Part shown: in pieces, positions 22,390 through 34,383 of the stretch | Layout: each line of letters opens with the position of its first letter | How positions within the stretch are numbered: the stretch's first letter is position 1 | Source: Onthophagus taurus | Lineage: Eukaryota; Arthropoda; Insecta; Coleoptera; Scarabaeidae | Direction of reading: 5' to 3' | NCBI RefSeq assembly: GCF_036711975.1 | Contig: NC_091967.1 | Coordinates: forward strand, 22,196,001-22,260,000 | DNA length: 64,000 nt | Program-made: the position numbers and the translations under genes | Notes under the pieces: model-generated | What the model was told of the DNA's origin: nothing | The model's input: only the letters and a program-made list of their open reading frames with translations | Databases searched by the model: none

Positions 22390-23700
22390 GTAGCTAAACG
22401 ATCATGTTGTCGGTCCGAAGGCCGGGAAAAGGAGGAGGGTTAATAAACGGGTTAACAGCCTATACCAGAAAACTAATTACAGGTCACAGACCCACAAATT
22501 TGTTCCGGTACAAAACTGATTCAAAGATGACTATCCATGCAGGAAAAAGGTTAACGAATTGGATAAAAAGAGAGATGTTCTGCGATTTGCTACATGGAAC
22601 ATGAAAACATTCAAGAACAAAGAACAAAAAGTTATGATAGAACTAAAAGACCATAAACTTCTATGACCAACTTCAAAGTATTACATAATCGCTGCCACAA
22701 TAATAATTCTATCCTAATAGTTCTAGGGGATTATGCGCGCATTGGTAGTGTTCTTGGTTTTGTTTTCACTTCCTACATGCGTGAAATTTAGGTCCATCTG
22801 TTGGTTACGATGTAGTCAATTGTTGTTTGTTACCCTCGAGAGTTTTTGAATGCATATTTGTATTGAGATTGAACGTCGAAAATGGTGTTATAATTCTTAG
22901 ATCACATAATGGGTATAAGTTGGTCAATAATTCGTTATGATTTAATATGTCTCCTACATAGCATCCCAGAGGAATGGCGTACCAGCATTACGATACTATT
23001 ATTTAAGAAGGGCGATAAAAATGTCAGATAACTGCAGCGGATTAAATTTATTATGCAAGAAGTTAACCACAAGAATCATAACAAGTGAATGTATTTCATT
23101 AACAGATAAACAACAAGTCTTCAGATCCTGCACGAATGCTGTTTTTGTCATAAGACAAATAGCAGAAAAGTCAATCAAATATAATCTACTAACCTTCATG
23201 TATTTTATCGATATACAGTATCTCTTTTTATCAGAATACAATTTTATTAAAGGATATAGCACACATTTTACACATCGTAATAGATGAAATTATAATACAA
23301 GGTCACAAACTAATACTAAATGGGAAATAAGGAGGCCAAAATCCTATGCTATGCAGGTGATGCGGTGCTGGTAGCTGAGACCAAGGATAATTTCCAGTTA
23401 TTACTGTACGAATTTAATAAAACAACATTATGCCAAGCGGCAAAAACAAAATCTATATCTACCTTCAGGACACTGATCAAATGCAAGCTTATGCTTGATG
23501 ATACAATCATATACCAGGAAATGAAATTTGAAAACGACGATGTTGAGATGGAAGTAATCAAGCTGCAAATGCTACTGCCTTTGCTGCGTACCTAAATAAC
23601 AGAAAATGGCGAAAGAAACATACGAGAATTGAAGCCAAAGCCCCGATCTATAATATTGCTATTAAACTTATACTAATTTATGCAGCAGAAATCTGACCCG
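22390..23700 (+). mobile_element. RTE-like LINE, internally deleted
   Basis: A 5' leader containing GGTCCGAAGGCCGGG (22411) precedes an endonuclease start near 22580 (LRFATWNMKTFKNKEQKV). Most of the endonuclease is missing. Reverse-transcriptase blocks follow: IPEEWRTSITILLFKKGDK (about 22965), then GLNLLCKKLTTRIITSE, FRSCTNAVFVIRQIAEKS and, near 23340, ILCYAGDAVLVAET. The last is motif C with the first catalytic Asp of YADD changed to Gly. The C-terminal part fades after 23700. The motif set fits RTE/BovB-type elements common in insects. Confidence 0.8.
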
Positions 23701-24691
23701 AAATATTCAAAACAAAAGGAAAGAAAACCTAGGAAAAGATGCAGCAAAGGGGATCTTTGCCATCCCCTTTGCTATTGTGAAGAAAACGTTCAACTATGCC
23801 TAAATACAGATGGAAGAAAAAGACATGATCAAGTCGTCTAATATTAATTCATTTATTAATTCTCTTCCGTAATATTACACTATTGCTTTGTTCAAAAAAT
23901 CAATAACAATATTTACAGTACTAGCTACTAATAAAAGTTAATCTTGTTCATCACTAAATTTTAGGTATAACTAAAAGCAAATGAAATCGCGTGGAAAAAC
24001 TCCGACACGTGCTCACTTTGAAATATTGTCCAGAGTGGGGTAGAAGGGAAGAGTTACCACATGCAGATTATAAATATCAGGAATTGATGCGATGCGAATC
24101 AGTACAATTTTAATTCCATTGAGTTAATTACGTTCGTTTTATTTCTGATCCGCGTGATGTCATACTGTACTCAAATCGTCGGTGTTTTATTCATGTTGAA
24201 TTCATTGTTTATAATCTAGTTTTGCAATTAAAAATTTAATAAAACGTTTTTAACAAACTTAAATAATAAGCTCAATCATTTATTTGTCTATGGACCAACT
24301 ACCTTTCAATCGATAGCCAATAAACAATTAATTCTCTCTCCGTTTCTGAAGCTACGTGAATTATATTATAGTTATAGACACTAAAAAATAAAAAAAAGCG
24401 TTGAATTAGTTTGTTTCGTTTTTCGTGTTTCATTTTAAAGTGTTTTTATTGTATTTTTCAAAAGTAATTTTTAATAAATGTTTTAATCAATATTATGTTC
24501 CCCAACATTAATAATTTGCTACATTGTACGCTTTTTGTATTTTACGTAATTTGTTTATTATAAGAATTCATCACCAAATGTTTTTGAATCATGTGATTTG
24601 TGTTAACTTTTAAGAGTAAGTTGAAAATTGTTATCTTTCTATTTAATTTTATTTTCGATTATTTGTCATTTGATATGTTTTTTAACGCAGA

Positions 24692-24740
24692 TTCGGCTGA
24701 TGATGAGTGGTCTATAACTCGAAATCGGTTCTGAATAAAT
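24692..24740 (+). other. Hammerhead-like core motif before a poly(A) signal
   Basis: CTGATGA is followed by a short stem (GAGT and ACTC around an eight-base loop) and then GAAA, the order of the conserved core of a hammerhead ribozyme. AATAAATAAA follows about 12 bases later. I could not find a convincing stem III or stem I, so activity is not supported. A similar hairpin (TTTTGG paired with CCAAAA) precedes TAAATAAAAT at 48625-48670, downstream of a Penelope-like relic. Confidence 0.3.
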
Positions 24741-25954
24741 AAAATATTTAAAGTAAATAAGAAGTTTTTTACAATTTTTGAATGTATTCTTTGAAATGAA
24801 AACTTGCAATATGGATCCCAAATATATATATGTTTAAAAATATTATTTACACCAAATTAATTGTTATAATTAGTGCTTTATGACAACTTACAAAGACGTC
24901 TTAACTTATTTTTTTTAGTATTTTGTTTCATATTGTTTCTTTTAAATTCTTTTAATAACAAATTAAAGTTGAAAATATCTTTATTAGTTTATGAGTTGCA
25001 TAATAAATAAGCTAAATAAAACTTAATTTCTAATTTGTGTTTAATACTTTATTAAGTTATACAAAATATTCTTATTTTTTCAGAACTTTTCGCCATCTTC
25101 TATGCACTAGCTAAATTACGTTGATCGATTAAAACATAAATAAAGTTGCCTATATAATTGGTAATCGATCTCCAAAATATATAAAAATTCCAAAAAAGGT
25201 GCGGAATAAAATTTGTTTAGATAACCTTGTATATACATTTTTAAGTTAACAGTGAGTTAAATAAATTAGAATAATGATAAGCTTATTTTTTGTAAAACAC
25301 CTGGGTTCTTTATATTTAGATTATTCAGATAAGGATCAATTCAATTACTAGAAATTCCGACAACACAAACAAATTATGTTTAATATGAACCTGAAGAGTG
25401 TATATTGAAAGTTTTGTTTTATCTAACCTTAGTTATGATTACACTTTAGTTTTGGTTGGTAAAGTTGTCGAGCAATATTGAAAATGTCGATAAATTTAGA
25501 CGAAAATAATGAAAAAAATGAACAAAAACTAAAGAGGTATGTATTTAATTAATAAAAATTTTAATGAAACAATATTTCATAATATAGCGCATTTTTTGGA
25601 GAAAAAAATCTTTTATCTCATAAAAAAGTGATGCTAAAAATTGTGTTAGATAACATTCCAAAATTGGTTATACAATACATACTATATCTTTAAATTAATC
25701 AAAAAAGTTTTATCAATAAAACAAAACGTATATATAAAGATAAACTAAACATATAATTAGGCTTATTTTATTAAAGGGTTTTTGTTTCATTGTTGCGCAA
25801 CAATTAAAATAAAATATAACTTTCGTTATAAATTTAGAGTCGGTTTCATGAAAATCAATACTTTTACATATTGATTGATACGTTAAGGTCATAATATTTC
25901 CTTTTATGACAACTTAATCAATATAATTAAATCTAGATAAGTATTATTACTGAC

Positions 25955-26090
25955 TCAATGAATAAAAATATTTTAAATAACATTATAATTAATCTGATGA
26001 AATCTGATGAAAAATTATCAAATATGATTCACTCTATACACATATATATAAAGATTGAGATAAGGCAATTCTAATAATATATTCTGACAT
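25955..26090 (+). repeat. Dispersed repeat C, copy 1
   Basis: This shares ATTATCAAATATGATTCACT, then a gap, then GATTGAGATAA with 31425-31545 on the same strand. It is a short noncoding repeat of unknown type. Confidence 0.5.
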
Positions 26091-26382
26091 AAAATACAAA
26101 ATTTTGTGAGAAAGAATAAATTTTTCTCCAACCAAGGTACAATTTATTACCGCAAAAACTTTCCAAACCACAAATCATACCTAATTGAGAATATACGCCT
26201 AATTTGGTGAAATTACACGATAAGGAATGAACTAAAAAAATTACATTATATGCAATTCATCCATGAATAGTAACCACTCCAATGCTTCAAAAGTACAAGT
26301 TGGCTAATTTGGAATATAAAATATAAGATAAAATAATTATAAAACAGAATGAAATAAAATAATACAAAAATAATTATGTTTA

Positions 26383-27791
26383 GAGTTGACCAATCATAAA
26401 AAACGCATCACCTAAAATTGCAAACTGCAATAACTTTTAAATGCATTGCTTTTTTTTTATTTGAAAGGTTTGCCAATATTTCTGTAGGTGCCTTCCCCAT
26501 TTTGGCGCTCTTCAATTTCAGCAATGGCGAATAACGCTAATGCGTATTTTCTTCCTACAGTTTGGAAGAAGAAGTTTCCAGAAGTTGCTCAGGCAGTGGC
26601 TTTGGTGGAAGATGGACGCAGCACTCTTTATGTTCGGGTTCTTGGCGCGATACAGAGTACAGTTTCATCAGACGACCTGCGTCAAGAAGAAGACGCACCA
26701 CACAACTTCGTGATGATCGATGTATTGCAACGACCGTGTTACAAAACCGACATACCATAGCAGTTGAGATAAGAAATCGTCTGAAGCAAGTGCGTCAGGT
26801 GAACGTGAGTGAACGCACAATAAGAAGGAGATTTGAAGAAGCGGGGTTGAGATCACAGAGACCAGCCACTGTACCACTGTTGCTTCGAGAACATCGTGTT
26901 GCTCGATTACAATTTGCACGAGATCATGTTCAGTGTCTCTCCAGATGGTAGAGAGAGAGAGTTGAGAGAAGAGCGTTATGCTCAGTGCAGCTTCTCTGAG
27001 AGAGTACAATACCAGGGAGAATCTGTAATGGTTTACAAATATATTGAAGAAATATTGGCTGAACACGTGGTTGCTTTCTGCCCATTAATTGGTGGCAACT
27101 TCCGCAGTGTCCCAATACCTGGATGATTTGGATATCAGTAGAATGGAATGGCCTGCATGTAGCCCTGATTTAAACCCCATAGAACACATGTGGTATATGC
27201 TAGGGAGACGAATTAGAGTCCGTAGTGCCGCTATACAAACGCTAGATGATCTCCAAATAGCGCTAGAAGAAGAGTGGAACCGGATTCTCCAAAATGAAAT
27301 TCAAAACCTGATTTGAAGTATTCCTCGAAGGAAGAGGAATACCATTCAAGGGAGGGGAGGATATACCTGATATTAACATTTTGTTTGATTTGCTTGTCAC
27401 AGTTTAATTAAATTTCATCGCTATGTATGACTTGCTTTAATTTCTGATGACGCTGCCGAACAAGCTGCGCTATCTTTTAGAACTTGTAACTTTGGTGTTA
27501 ACAACAATAGAAACTTGAACAAAAAAACAGAAATGATCAGAACAGACGAGACTACAAGCTACTTATGTTTAAAATTAATTTCTTTTGTCGTGCAAGAAAA
27601 CACGCATTACCATTATTCTCTATTGCTGAAATTCAAGATCGCCAAAATGGAGAAGGCACCTACACAAATATTGGCAAAGAGTAGACCTTTCAAATAAAAA
27701 AACCTTATTCAAATCGAGTAATACATTCAAAAGTTATTGCAGTTGACACTGGTCATCATTTTAGGCGATGCGTTTTTTATGCCGCTGAGTG
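26383..27791 (+). mobile_element. Tc1-like element with long inverted ends, defective
   Basis: Inverted ends of roughly 200 bp flank a broken transposase. The left arm includes ATAAAAAACGCATCACCTAA near 26397 and TAGGTGCCTTCCCCATTTTG near 26486. Their inverted counterparts are at 27760-27780 and 27636-27665. TA lies just outside the right end (27792-27793). The left terminus is degenerate, so its TA (26381-26382) is a best estimate. The length is about 1.4 kb. Confidence 0.8.
26562..27360 (+). pseudogene. Tc1-like transposase, catalytic core deleted
   Basis: Reading through several frames, the order is a helix-turn-helix region (VLQNRHTIAVEIRNRLKQVR, then NVSERTIRRRFEEAGL), RQ-like linker sequence to HRVARLQFARDHV, then RERELREERYAQCSFSERVQ, YIEEILAEHVVAF and MEWPACSPDLNPIEHMWYML with a C-terminal EEEWNRIL. 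The segment holding the first Asp (normally FTDESRF) and the second Asp (normally DNARPH) is missing, so only the third acidic position remains. Frameshifts also occur near 26940 and 27120. It cannot encode a working transposase. Confidence 0.85.
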
Positions 27792-27964
27792 TAGGAGACT
27801 TTTGAGTAATACATGCGATCTAATTCTTCTTTGTTATTCATTCTTAATGCCAAGCGTTGGTCGGGCTCAATTTTTCATCTATACCAGTGGCTGCTGTTTT
27901 GTTAGGTGGCTTTCTGGATCGGAGGAGAGTGTGGTTGGCGTTCTCAATCTCCTCGTGTATTGGT

Positions 27965-28800
27965 ACCTATGCGAAGTTAGCCCCCATTTTTCTAGCCGCA
28001 AATTAGATAAAATTTTACATGTATAGAGAACCACTCAACCGATTTCGATAATCAATGTCTCATTCGAAAGCCCGTTGCGAAATCTCTTTCGAATTTCGCT
28101 AAAACGCCAAAATATTGCGAAGGTATACGAAAACAACACAAAAATGACCTTCTTTAAGTAATCATAAGTCGTAAACGATGTACTCGATTATCAAGATCAA
28201 TACGTCATTCGATTCGTCATAGTTTCTTCTATTGAAATCACAAAAAGATCCCAGATGTCAGTTCTTTCCCGTTAACCTTGTTAACAGCCCTCGGAATAAC
28301 ACCGTGTTCGGCTCGTTGTTTATGCAAGTATGGACGACCGAAAATCTAGCCCCCAATAAGAAAAAATTAATTTGTATTAAATTGATTATAACTAGAGATT
28401 GGTTTGACGGGTTTTAATGTTTTATATCTCAATCGAAAGCTTGCGCTTGGCTAAATGCAGTTGTTGAAATGCCCGATTCGACATATTTATGGATTTTGAT
28501 TAAAACACAAATAACTAACTAATCAAACACATCAATTATCTCCTTAATTAATTCATCAATTTTAGTAATCAACGTACCGATCGAAGTATGATCCACAATG
28601 AATGCGAAGGCGGAAATGTCTGATCTCAAAATTTACTAATTACCTACGTACGGTTATTTAAATGCCTCCACGTATCTATCGACTGGAAGTCTAGCCCCCA
28701 ATAAGAAAATATTAATTATAACTAAAGAACGGTTTGACCGATTTTAATGTTATATATCTCATATGAAAGCTTGCGTCTGGTTGAATGTAGAAGTTATAAA
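27965..28800 (-). repeat. Dispersed repeat A, copy A2 (inverted)
   Basis: It starts CCTATGCGAAGTTAGCCCCC, the inverted form of the end of copy A1, and carries the same landmarks in reverse: CGTGTTCGGCTCGTTGTT near 28301, AATCTAGCCCCCAATAAG near 28345 and CATCAATTATCTCC near 28530. A partial extra unit lies at 28680-28800. Copy A3 lies 1.4 kb to the right in the opposite orientation. Confidence 0.8.
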
Positions 28801-28804
28801 CGTT

Positions 28805-30165
28805 AAATTAACAAGGCGTATACACGCATAACATTGTAATAACATTGCCTTTTTTCATCTGGTGAACACGTTTCCTAAAAAACTACTCATTCGATTAATT
28901 TGAAATTTGAACTACACTTTCAAATAACATCTTTCTATCGTATGACCTACAGAGAAACTGATACGATATATACATTTTTTTTGCAATAAACAAAACCGAT
29001 TTTAACTTTATTTGATTAGGCGCCGAAAAGAAACTCCCCCCTTAGAAAGCTTGAATAAGATTATACTGGTATTATTTAGAGTGGTTAACACTCAATTTCA
29101 CATTATTTCATGTTTTAACAATGTTAATAATTAAAGCTTTATAATTTTTTAACCACAAAAGGCAACAACTGAAAACGACTCACCGAATGGACGTTGTTTC
29201 CCTTGGATTTCACTTCGAACCTCAGCTGAAAAGAAAAGATAAATTAATTTATTGTGACAAAAAAAAATGAATTAATATCATACCCTTTAACATCCATAAA
29301 ATAGCAATCCGATGATCTCAACTATATCACATCATTAATATCACCTAACACTTAGCATAAATATAGCACGTATTTATCACTTAATTCAAGTAATAAGTTT
29401 TATTTTTCAAAGCTACATTATCACCCTTAAATGTCCTCACACCAACTAAAATGCGTTATTAGCGAATCAACTTCCAAACATCCCCTCCTTAAATTATTGT
29501 GTGAAGAATTATTGTGGAGGTGAATAAACAAAAAATGTAAAGACGACGGGGCGAAGCGGTTTTAAATCGTTTTTTGGTTTTAAAACTCAACTTTTCAATA
29601 AAAAAATTACTTGTTTTCTCGAAACATTTCACATAAAACTTACGTCATTTTACTAAAAATAAAACGCACCAATCGAATTTCATTGTTTAACACTTCCTGC
29701 AAAAGAATCAAGTACCCAACAAATATCATCCCTTCATCATCACTTATTTTTGGGTCATGAAATATAAATTTTAAAAAAAATCGTATCTCAAAAAGGAATT
29801 GAGATATCATCATGAAATAAAAAACATTTTAAAGCAAATTTAATGAAGATTTAATGCGCTATATATAATTTCTTATTTTTTATAAAAATCGTTGTTAACG
29901 GTGTGTTTCGGTGTGTTCTATAAACACAGCTAAAAATATAAAATTTGCAAAAAAAAGACTAGAAAAGTAGTAAAAACAGAAATAAATTATATTAAAGGAG
30001 AAATACTAAAACCAAAAATAAAAAAGATTTTCTATTTTAGTACAAATACTTTTTAAATCAGTCTATTACTTTGTTCGTTTGTGTGCATACTTTATTATGA
30101 TTAGTAGAATATTTCAAACATTTTCACATTAGTTTGTTCTCTAGTAGTAATCCGTTTACAAAAAA
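28805..30165. other. Spacer between inverted repeat A copies
   Basis: AT-rich with no supported gene. On the minus strand at 29225-29184 there is a 42-base stretch with a good acceptor (TTTTCTTTTCAG) and donor (GTGAGT), which looks like an isolated small exon, but no partner exons were found. Confidence 0.4.
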
Positions 30166-30169
30166 ATAT

Positions 30170-30900
30170 TTTTTATGTAATTGGGGAGTAGACTTCCAGG
30201 CAGTAAAGTCACCGGAGTCGTTTAAACAATCGTACGTACTTAATCAGCAAATTTAGAGATCGGGCATTTCCATTTTCGCATTCACCGTGGATCATACTTT
30301 CCATGGAGATGTTGACGACTAAAATTGTTCAATTAATAAAGGAAATAATTGACTTATTTGATTAAGTAATTTTTTGTATTTTAATCAAAATGCTTACATA
30401 CTTCGAATCGAGCATTTCGACGTACGCATTCAGCCAGACGCATGCTTTCGTTTGAGATATAGAACATTAAAATCCGTCAAACCGTTCTCTAGTTATAATC
30501 AATTCAATGCAAATTAACTTTTTTTTATTGGGAGCTAGACTTTCGGTCGTCCATACTTGCATAAACAACGAGCCGAACACGGTGTTATTCCAAGGGCTGT
30601 ACAAGGTTAACGAGAGAGAATTGAGATCTGGCTTTCTGTGATTTCGATAGAAGAAACTATGACGAATCGAATGACGTATAGATCTTGATAATCGAGTACA
30701 TCGTTTACTATTTATGACCACTTAAAGAAAGTCATTTTTGTGTTATTTTCGGATACCTTCGCAATATTTTGGCATTTTAGCGGAATTCGAAAGAGATTTC
30801 GAATCGGGTATTTCCACATTCGTATTGATCGAGGATTAAGCTTTGGAATGAAACATTGATTATCCAAGTCGGTTGAGTGGTTTTCTTGTTCGCATAGGTT
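30170..30900 (+). repeat. Dispersed repeat A, copy A3
   Basis: The sequence runs in the same order as copy A1 but without its tandem duplication: GATCGGGCATTTCC, AAATAATTGA, AATCCGTCAAACCGTTCTC, GAGCTAGACTTTCGGTCG, AACAACGAGCCGAACACGG and the final TTCGCATAGG near 30889. With A2 it forms an inverted pair spanning about 2.9 kb. The open frame at 30467-30721 on the minus strand is a by-product of the repeat. Confidence 0.8.
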
Positions 30901-30909
30901 GTATTGGTA

Positions 30910-31855
30910 AGTTTTGGTTACTCAAGATCTTCTTGTACTCTCTCATGCGGGTATTTATGCGGCCCAAGTTTGGGGGCTGTAATATGGCTAGGTACTGGAC
31001 ACTCCCCACCCTGTTCTACAATGCTTTTGTATAATATTGTTTTTAGTTCTCAGCTATTTTCGTATACTTATATCCTTTATATCAGAGCGTTCTATCGTAT
31101 ATAAAGCCTAGGTATTTTGGTGTTGTATTGTGCGTAAGCCATGTATTCTCGAATTGTATTCTATTGGAATAATAATTAACCGAGTTATTAAAACAATCAT
31201 AGACTAATTTTAACCTCTTCATATTAGTTGATTATTATTTTTATAATGCTTTTCTACATATTTTTAATCAGACAACTTTTTATATTCAGATAAAACAGCT
31301 AATAAGACATGGTAAATATTGAGTATTTAAAATTAAAATGGTTTGGAATGAAACTGTTAAAGTTTCTGTAAAATAAAGTTTCTCTGTTTCTTGTAAAGTA
31401 CGGATATATTATTTCTAGCCCAATGATTAAAATGTATTACAAATAACATTAGTCTGATTAAATGTGATAAACAATAAAATTATCAAATATGATTCACTTT
31501 ATAAATACAGGTGTATTGTATATTATGATTGAGATAAAAAATCTCATTATTACCCATTGGAAATTATTACATGACACGTGATGCGAAACTTCATGAACTC
31601 ATTTCCAAAAAAAAGTTTTTCTTTATCCAATTCTATCTCAGCTTAATTCCATTACTGCTCTTAATGAGGAATGCAGCATTAAATCAACTGCAAATCAAGC
31701 TGTTGAATGCACCTCTCCAATGTATTCCACGGTGTCGATCTCAAGTTTCCAAGGTGCATTCTACCAAAACGGAAGATAGCCCAGTATAGCATTCGTTGAT
31801 ATTAGGAAGTCATTCGTTGAAGGCATATGTTGAAACACCTATTCTAGAAGGTTTA
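30910..31855. other. Intergenic with repeat C copy 2
   Basis: Repeat C (31425-31545) is the only structure recognised. Short open frames at 30904 and 31571 have no family features. Confidence 0.45.
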
Positions 31856-31859
31856 AGAT

Positions 31860-33445
31860 ATGTCATAAGAGTTACTTTTTAAACGTTCAATTCACAAAAT
31901 ATTCAAAAGAAAAAGTAAGGAACTTGGCACAGTATTTATCGTAAACAACAAAGTAAAATCAAACATTCTAACCTTCGAAGCAATTAATGAAAGAATATAC
32001 ACTCTAAGAATCCACACAAAATTATAATATTTAAAGAGACCTCTTGGCAAGAATACTAAATATCCACTTAATGGATACTATAGAAGAACACTCTCTACAC
32101 AAGAAGACCAATGATGACGGGAAGTTTCTGATAAACTTTGCAAACAGTAAAAAAATTATCGTAAGTTTCACACAATTCCCAAATAAGGATAAACATAAAC
32201 CTACATGGAAGTCAATCAAATAGATCACGTTTTGATAGAGATAATTGCAGTAAGCAATATATTGGACGTAAACATAAGAAATCAGCATACTCTGTGGCTC
32301 ATATCATTTCCTGGTGCAGACGAAATTCTAGAGCAGCATTAACAACAAGATGAATGAACAGATACAACAGATTAACAAAGTGAATATAGAATCGTGGATT
32401 GGTGAAAGCGTAATTAAGCCATAGGAAGGAGAAAAAGTGCATGTAGGACGTATGTGTCACGGAGAACAAGGTCTGGAGTGAGGTGAAATCGGATAAATTG
32501 TGTAGGAGAAAGAAAAGGGAACTTGTAAACGGGCAGATTGAAAAGATGGAAGAAGCTTTTAAGAAGAATAAATAGACATTTTAAAGAAATTAAGAACTGG
32601 GTATAAACCTCAAACCAGTCTCTGCAAGAATAAGGGGGGCAAAAAAAAATATTGAAAAACAAGGCATAAAAGATGTTTGGAAACAATGTTTTCACAATTT
32701 ATTGGGACTGTCACCGGAGTATGGATGTGAGGGAAATGACTCGGAAACAAAAATATTATTATTATTATCATTAGAAGCCCAAATCCATACTAGCCTAAAA
32801 AACACCCGGAGCAGATGTCATTTCCTCCGAAGTATATAAGTCAGGTAGTAACTACTTAATTAACCCTTTGCGGTCGACAGATTAATCTCCCTTCAGCATA
32901 CATGGTACTCCTTAACATCATCAATGAGCGACTGCAACCTACATCAGATCCACAATTGTTATAATAGATCCTTATCAATACTTAGGAACATAACATAGAC
33001 ATACACATGCAATAGATAGATATCAACTCTATCAAATTCTACACGAACTTAATACTACGTCGATATAAGATTAGTAATCATTTTGTTGAATCTTGGTCAA
33101 ACACAAAACGGGAGATTTGTGATAGTGAAAATTTGTAGAAGAATATTTGGCGCTTTTAGTGAATACAACCGTGTCTGGTGATAGTTAAATTTAGCAAAGT
33201 GAAAAGGTTGAAATGGATTTGTCATATAATTCGAATGGATATAAAAAGTATTACAAGAAATATCTGTGATCGCCAAGGACCTGTGGATAGAAGATTGGTT
33301 GAGAGGCTGAGGAGACGAATTGTGGACTATATAGAACAGGACCTAAGAAGGCTGAATATCACGAGTTGGAGACGACAGGCACAAAATAGACAAGTTTGCA
33401 AAGAACTGTTAAGACAGGTCAAGGCTGACCAAGCATGATGATGAT
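31860..33445 (+). mobile_element. Second RTE-like LINE, deleted in the middle
   Basis: Frames broken by stops read, in order, the endonuclease (SNILTFEAINERIYTLRIHT near 31960; NDDGKFLINFANSKKI near 32112; KDKHKPTWKS near 32185; then IDHVLIE), a basic linker and, after loss of the reverse transcriptase, the C-terminal domain (33178-33438) with KRLKWICHIIRMD and LRRLNITSWRRQAQNRQ. The end is ATGATGATGATCC at 33438, a short GAT microsatellite typical of RTE-like 3' tails. It appears to be the same broad family as 22.4-23.7 kb. Confidence 0.8.
33178..33438 (+). pseudogene. C-terminal domain of an RTE-like LINE polyprotein
   Basis: The 86-codon open frame contains the conserved WxxH-x-x-R-M segment (KWICHIIRMD), a degraded G-R-P-x-x-R-W region and the LRRLNITSWRRQAQNRQ block. 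These close the polyprotein of RTE/BovB-like elements downstream of the reverse transcriptase. No catalytic domain is attached. Confidence 0.75.
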
Positions 33446-33449
33446 GATC

Positions 33450-34380
33450 CAATAGAGCGCAAACGACCACAGCTTCTATTGTTGTTCACCATGGTGTTAC
33501 AGCTGAGGGCTCTCCCTTCTTTGCCCTTTCTTCTCCCTTATTTACAAGGGTATTTAAAACAGCGCTTTGTTCTGAAACAACTTCGCCGATAATCACGACA
33601 ATTATTAATATAAGGCGAGGTCGCTTGTATTTAGGTATTTATTCGGTTTACTATTTTTCATATGCTAGAGGAGGACTAAAGAGACCCTTCTCTACGCCCC
33701 TGCGAAGGTAAACATAATTTTTTCAGTAAAACCATAAATTCATTCAAATCCAAAACACAGTTGGTCTAAACGAAGTAAGTATTTTTCGAGCAGTCCTATT
33801 TAGTTACATTGTACTTACATCTCGACACGAGTTTGTCGTGTCAAGGGTCAGCATGAGTAGTATGACTAGCAGAGCCTTGATCATCTGCAAGCGACCTCAG
33901 CATACTTTTGAACGGGTAGTGCATGCTTTTGCTTGATCGATACAATATTGACTAACATATATTACAGCGTTTAAAAACATGATGTATCATGTTTTCTGTA
34001 TCACTTATTGAGTTGTATTACTTATTAACTGTTCCACTCCATCTGTTATAAATAAATGCATTAATATTTATTACAAATAAAGAAAAATAAGTTACGGCTA
34101 CTTTTTTAATACTATTAAAATTAGAAATATGATGATTTATTTTTAATTACCAATATAAAATAATAATCTCTAAACATAAACCTACAACAATACATTAAAT
34201 CAGTAAATTTTTATGAATTCGCAAATTCCTCAATTTAGCAAACCAGATTTCCGATAATATATATGGATAACGATTTTAACCTATCATCCAGTTATCTTAT
34301 CGTAGTAATACAATACCTACCTGACATCAGTCTAAAAAGTAGATAATTCATATAAGTACTTACGGTTCCGAAAGTATTTC
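33450..34380. other. Upstream flank of the transporter gene
   Basis: No gene recognised. The part 33450-33960 is less AT-rich than the rest and might hold regulatory DNA, but I cannot name a motif. Confidence 0.4.
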
Positions 34381-34383
34381 AGT

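Larger units (their letters stand above)
23840..26375. other. AT-rich intergenic region
   Basis: About 2.5 kb with no supported gene apart from the small items listed separately (a hairpin motif at 24692-24740, an orphan exon-like stretch at 25484-25536 and repeat C at 25955-26090). Confidence 0.5.

Noticed and set aside
30467..30721. Open frame similar to one at 28232-28417
   Set aside because: Both are readings of repeat A in the same phase; shared peptide reflects shared repeat, not a gene.
32414..32695. Hydrophobic open frame on the minus strand
   Set aside because: Shadow of the plus-strand RTE-like LINE, whose motifs lie on both sides.
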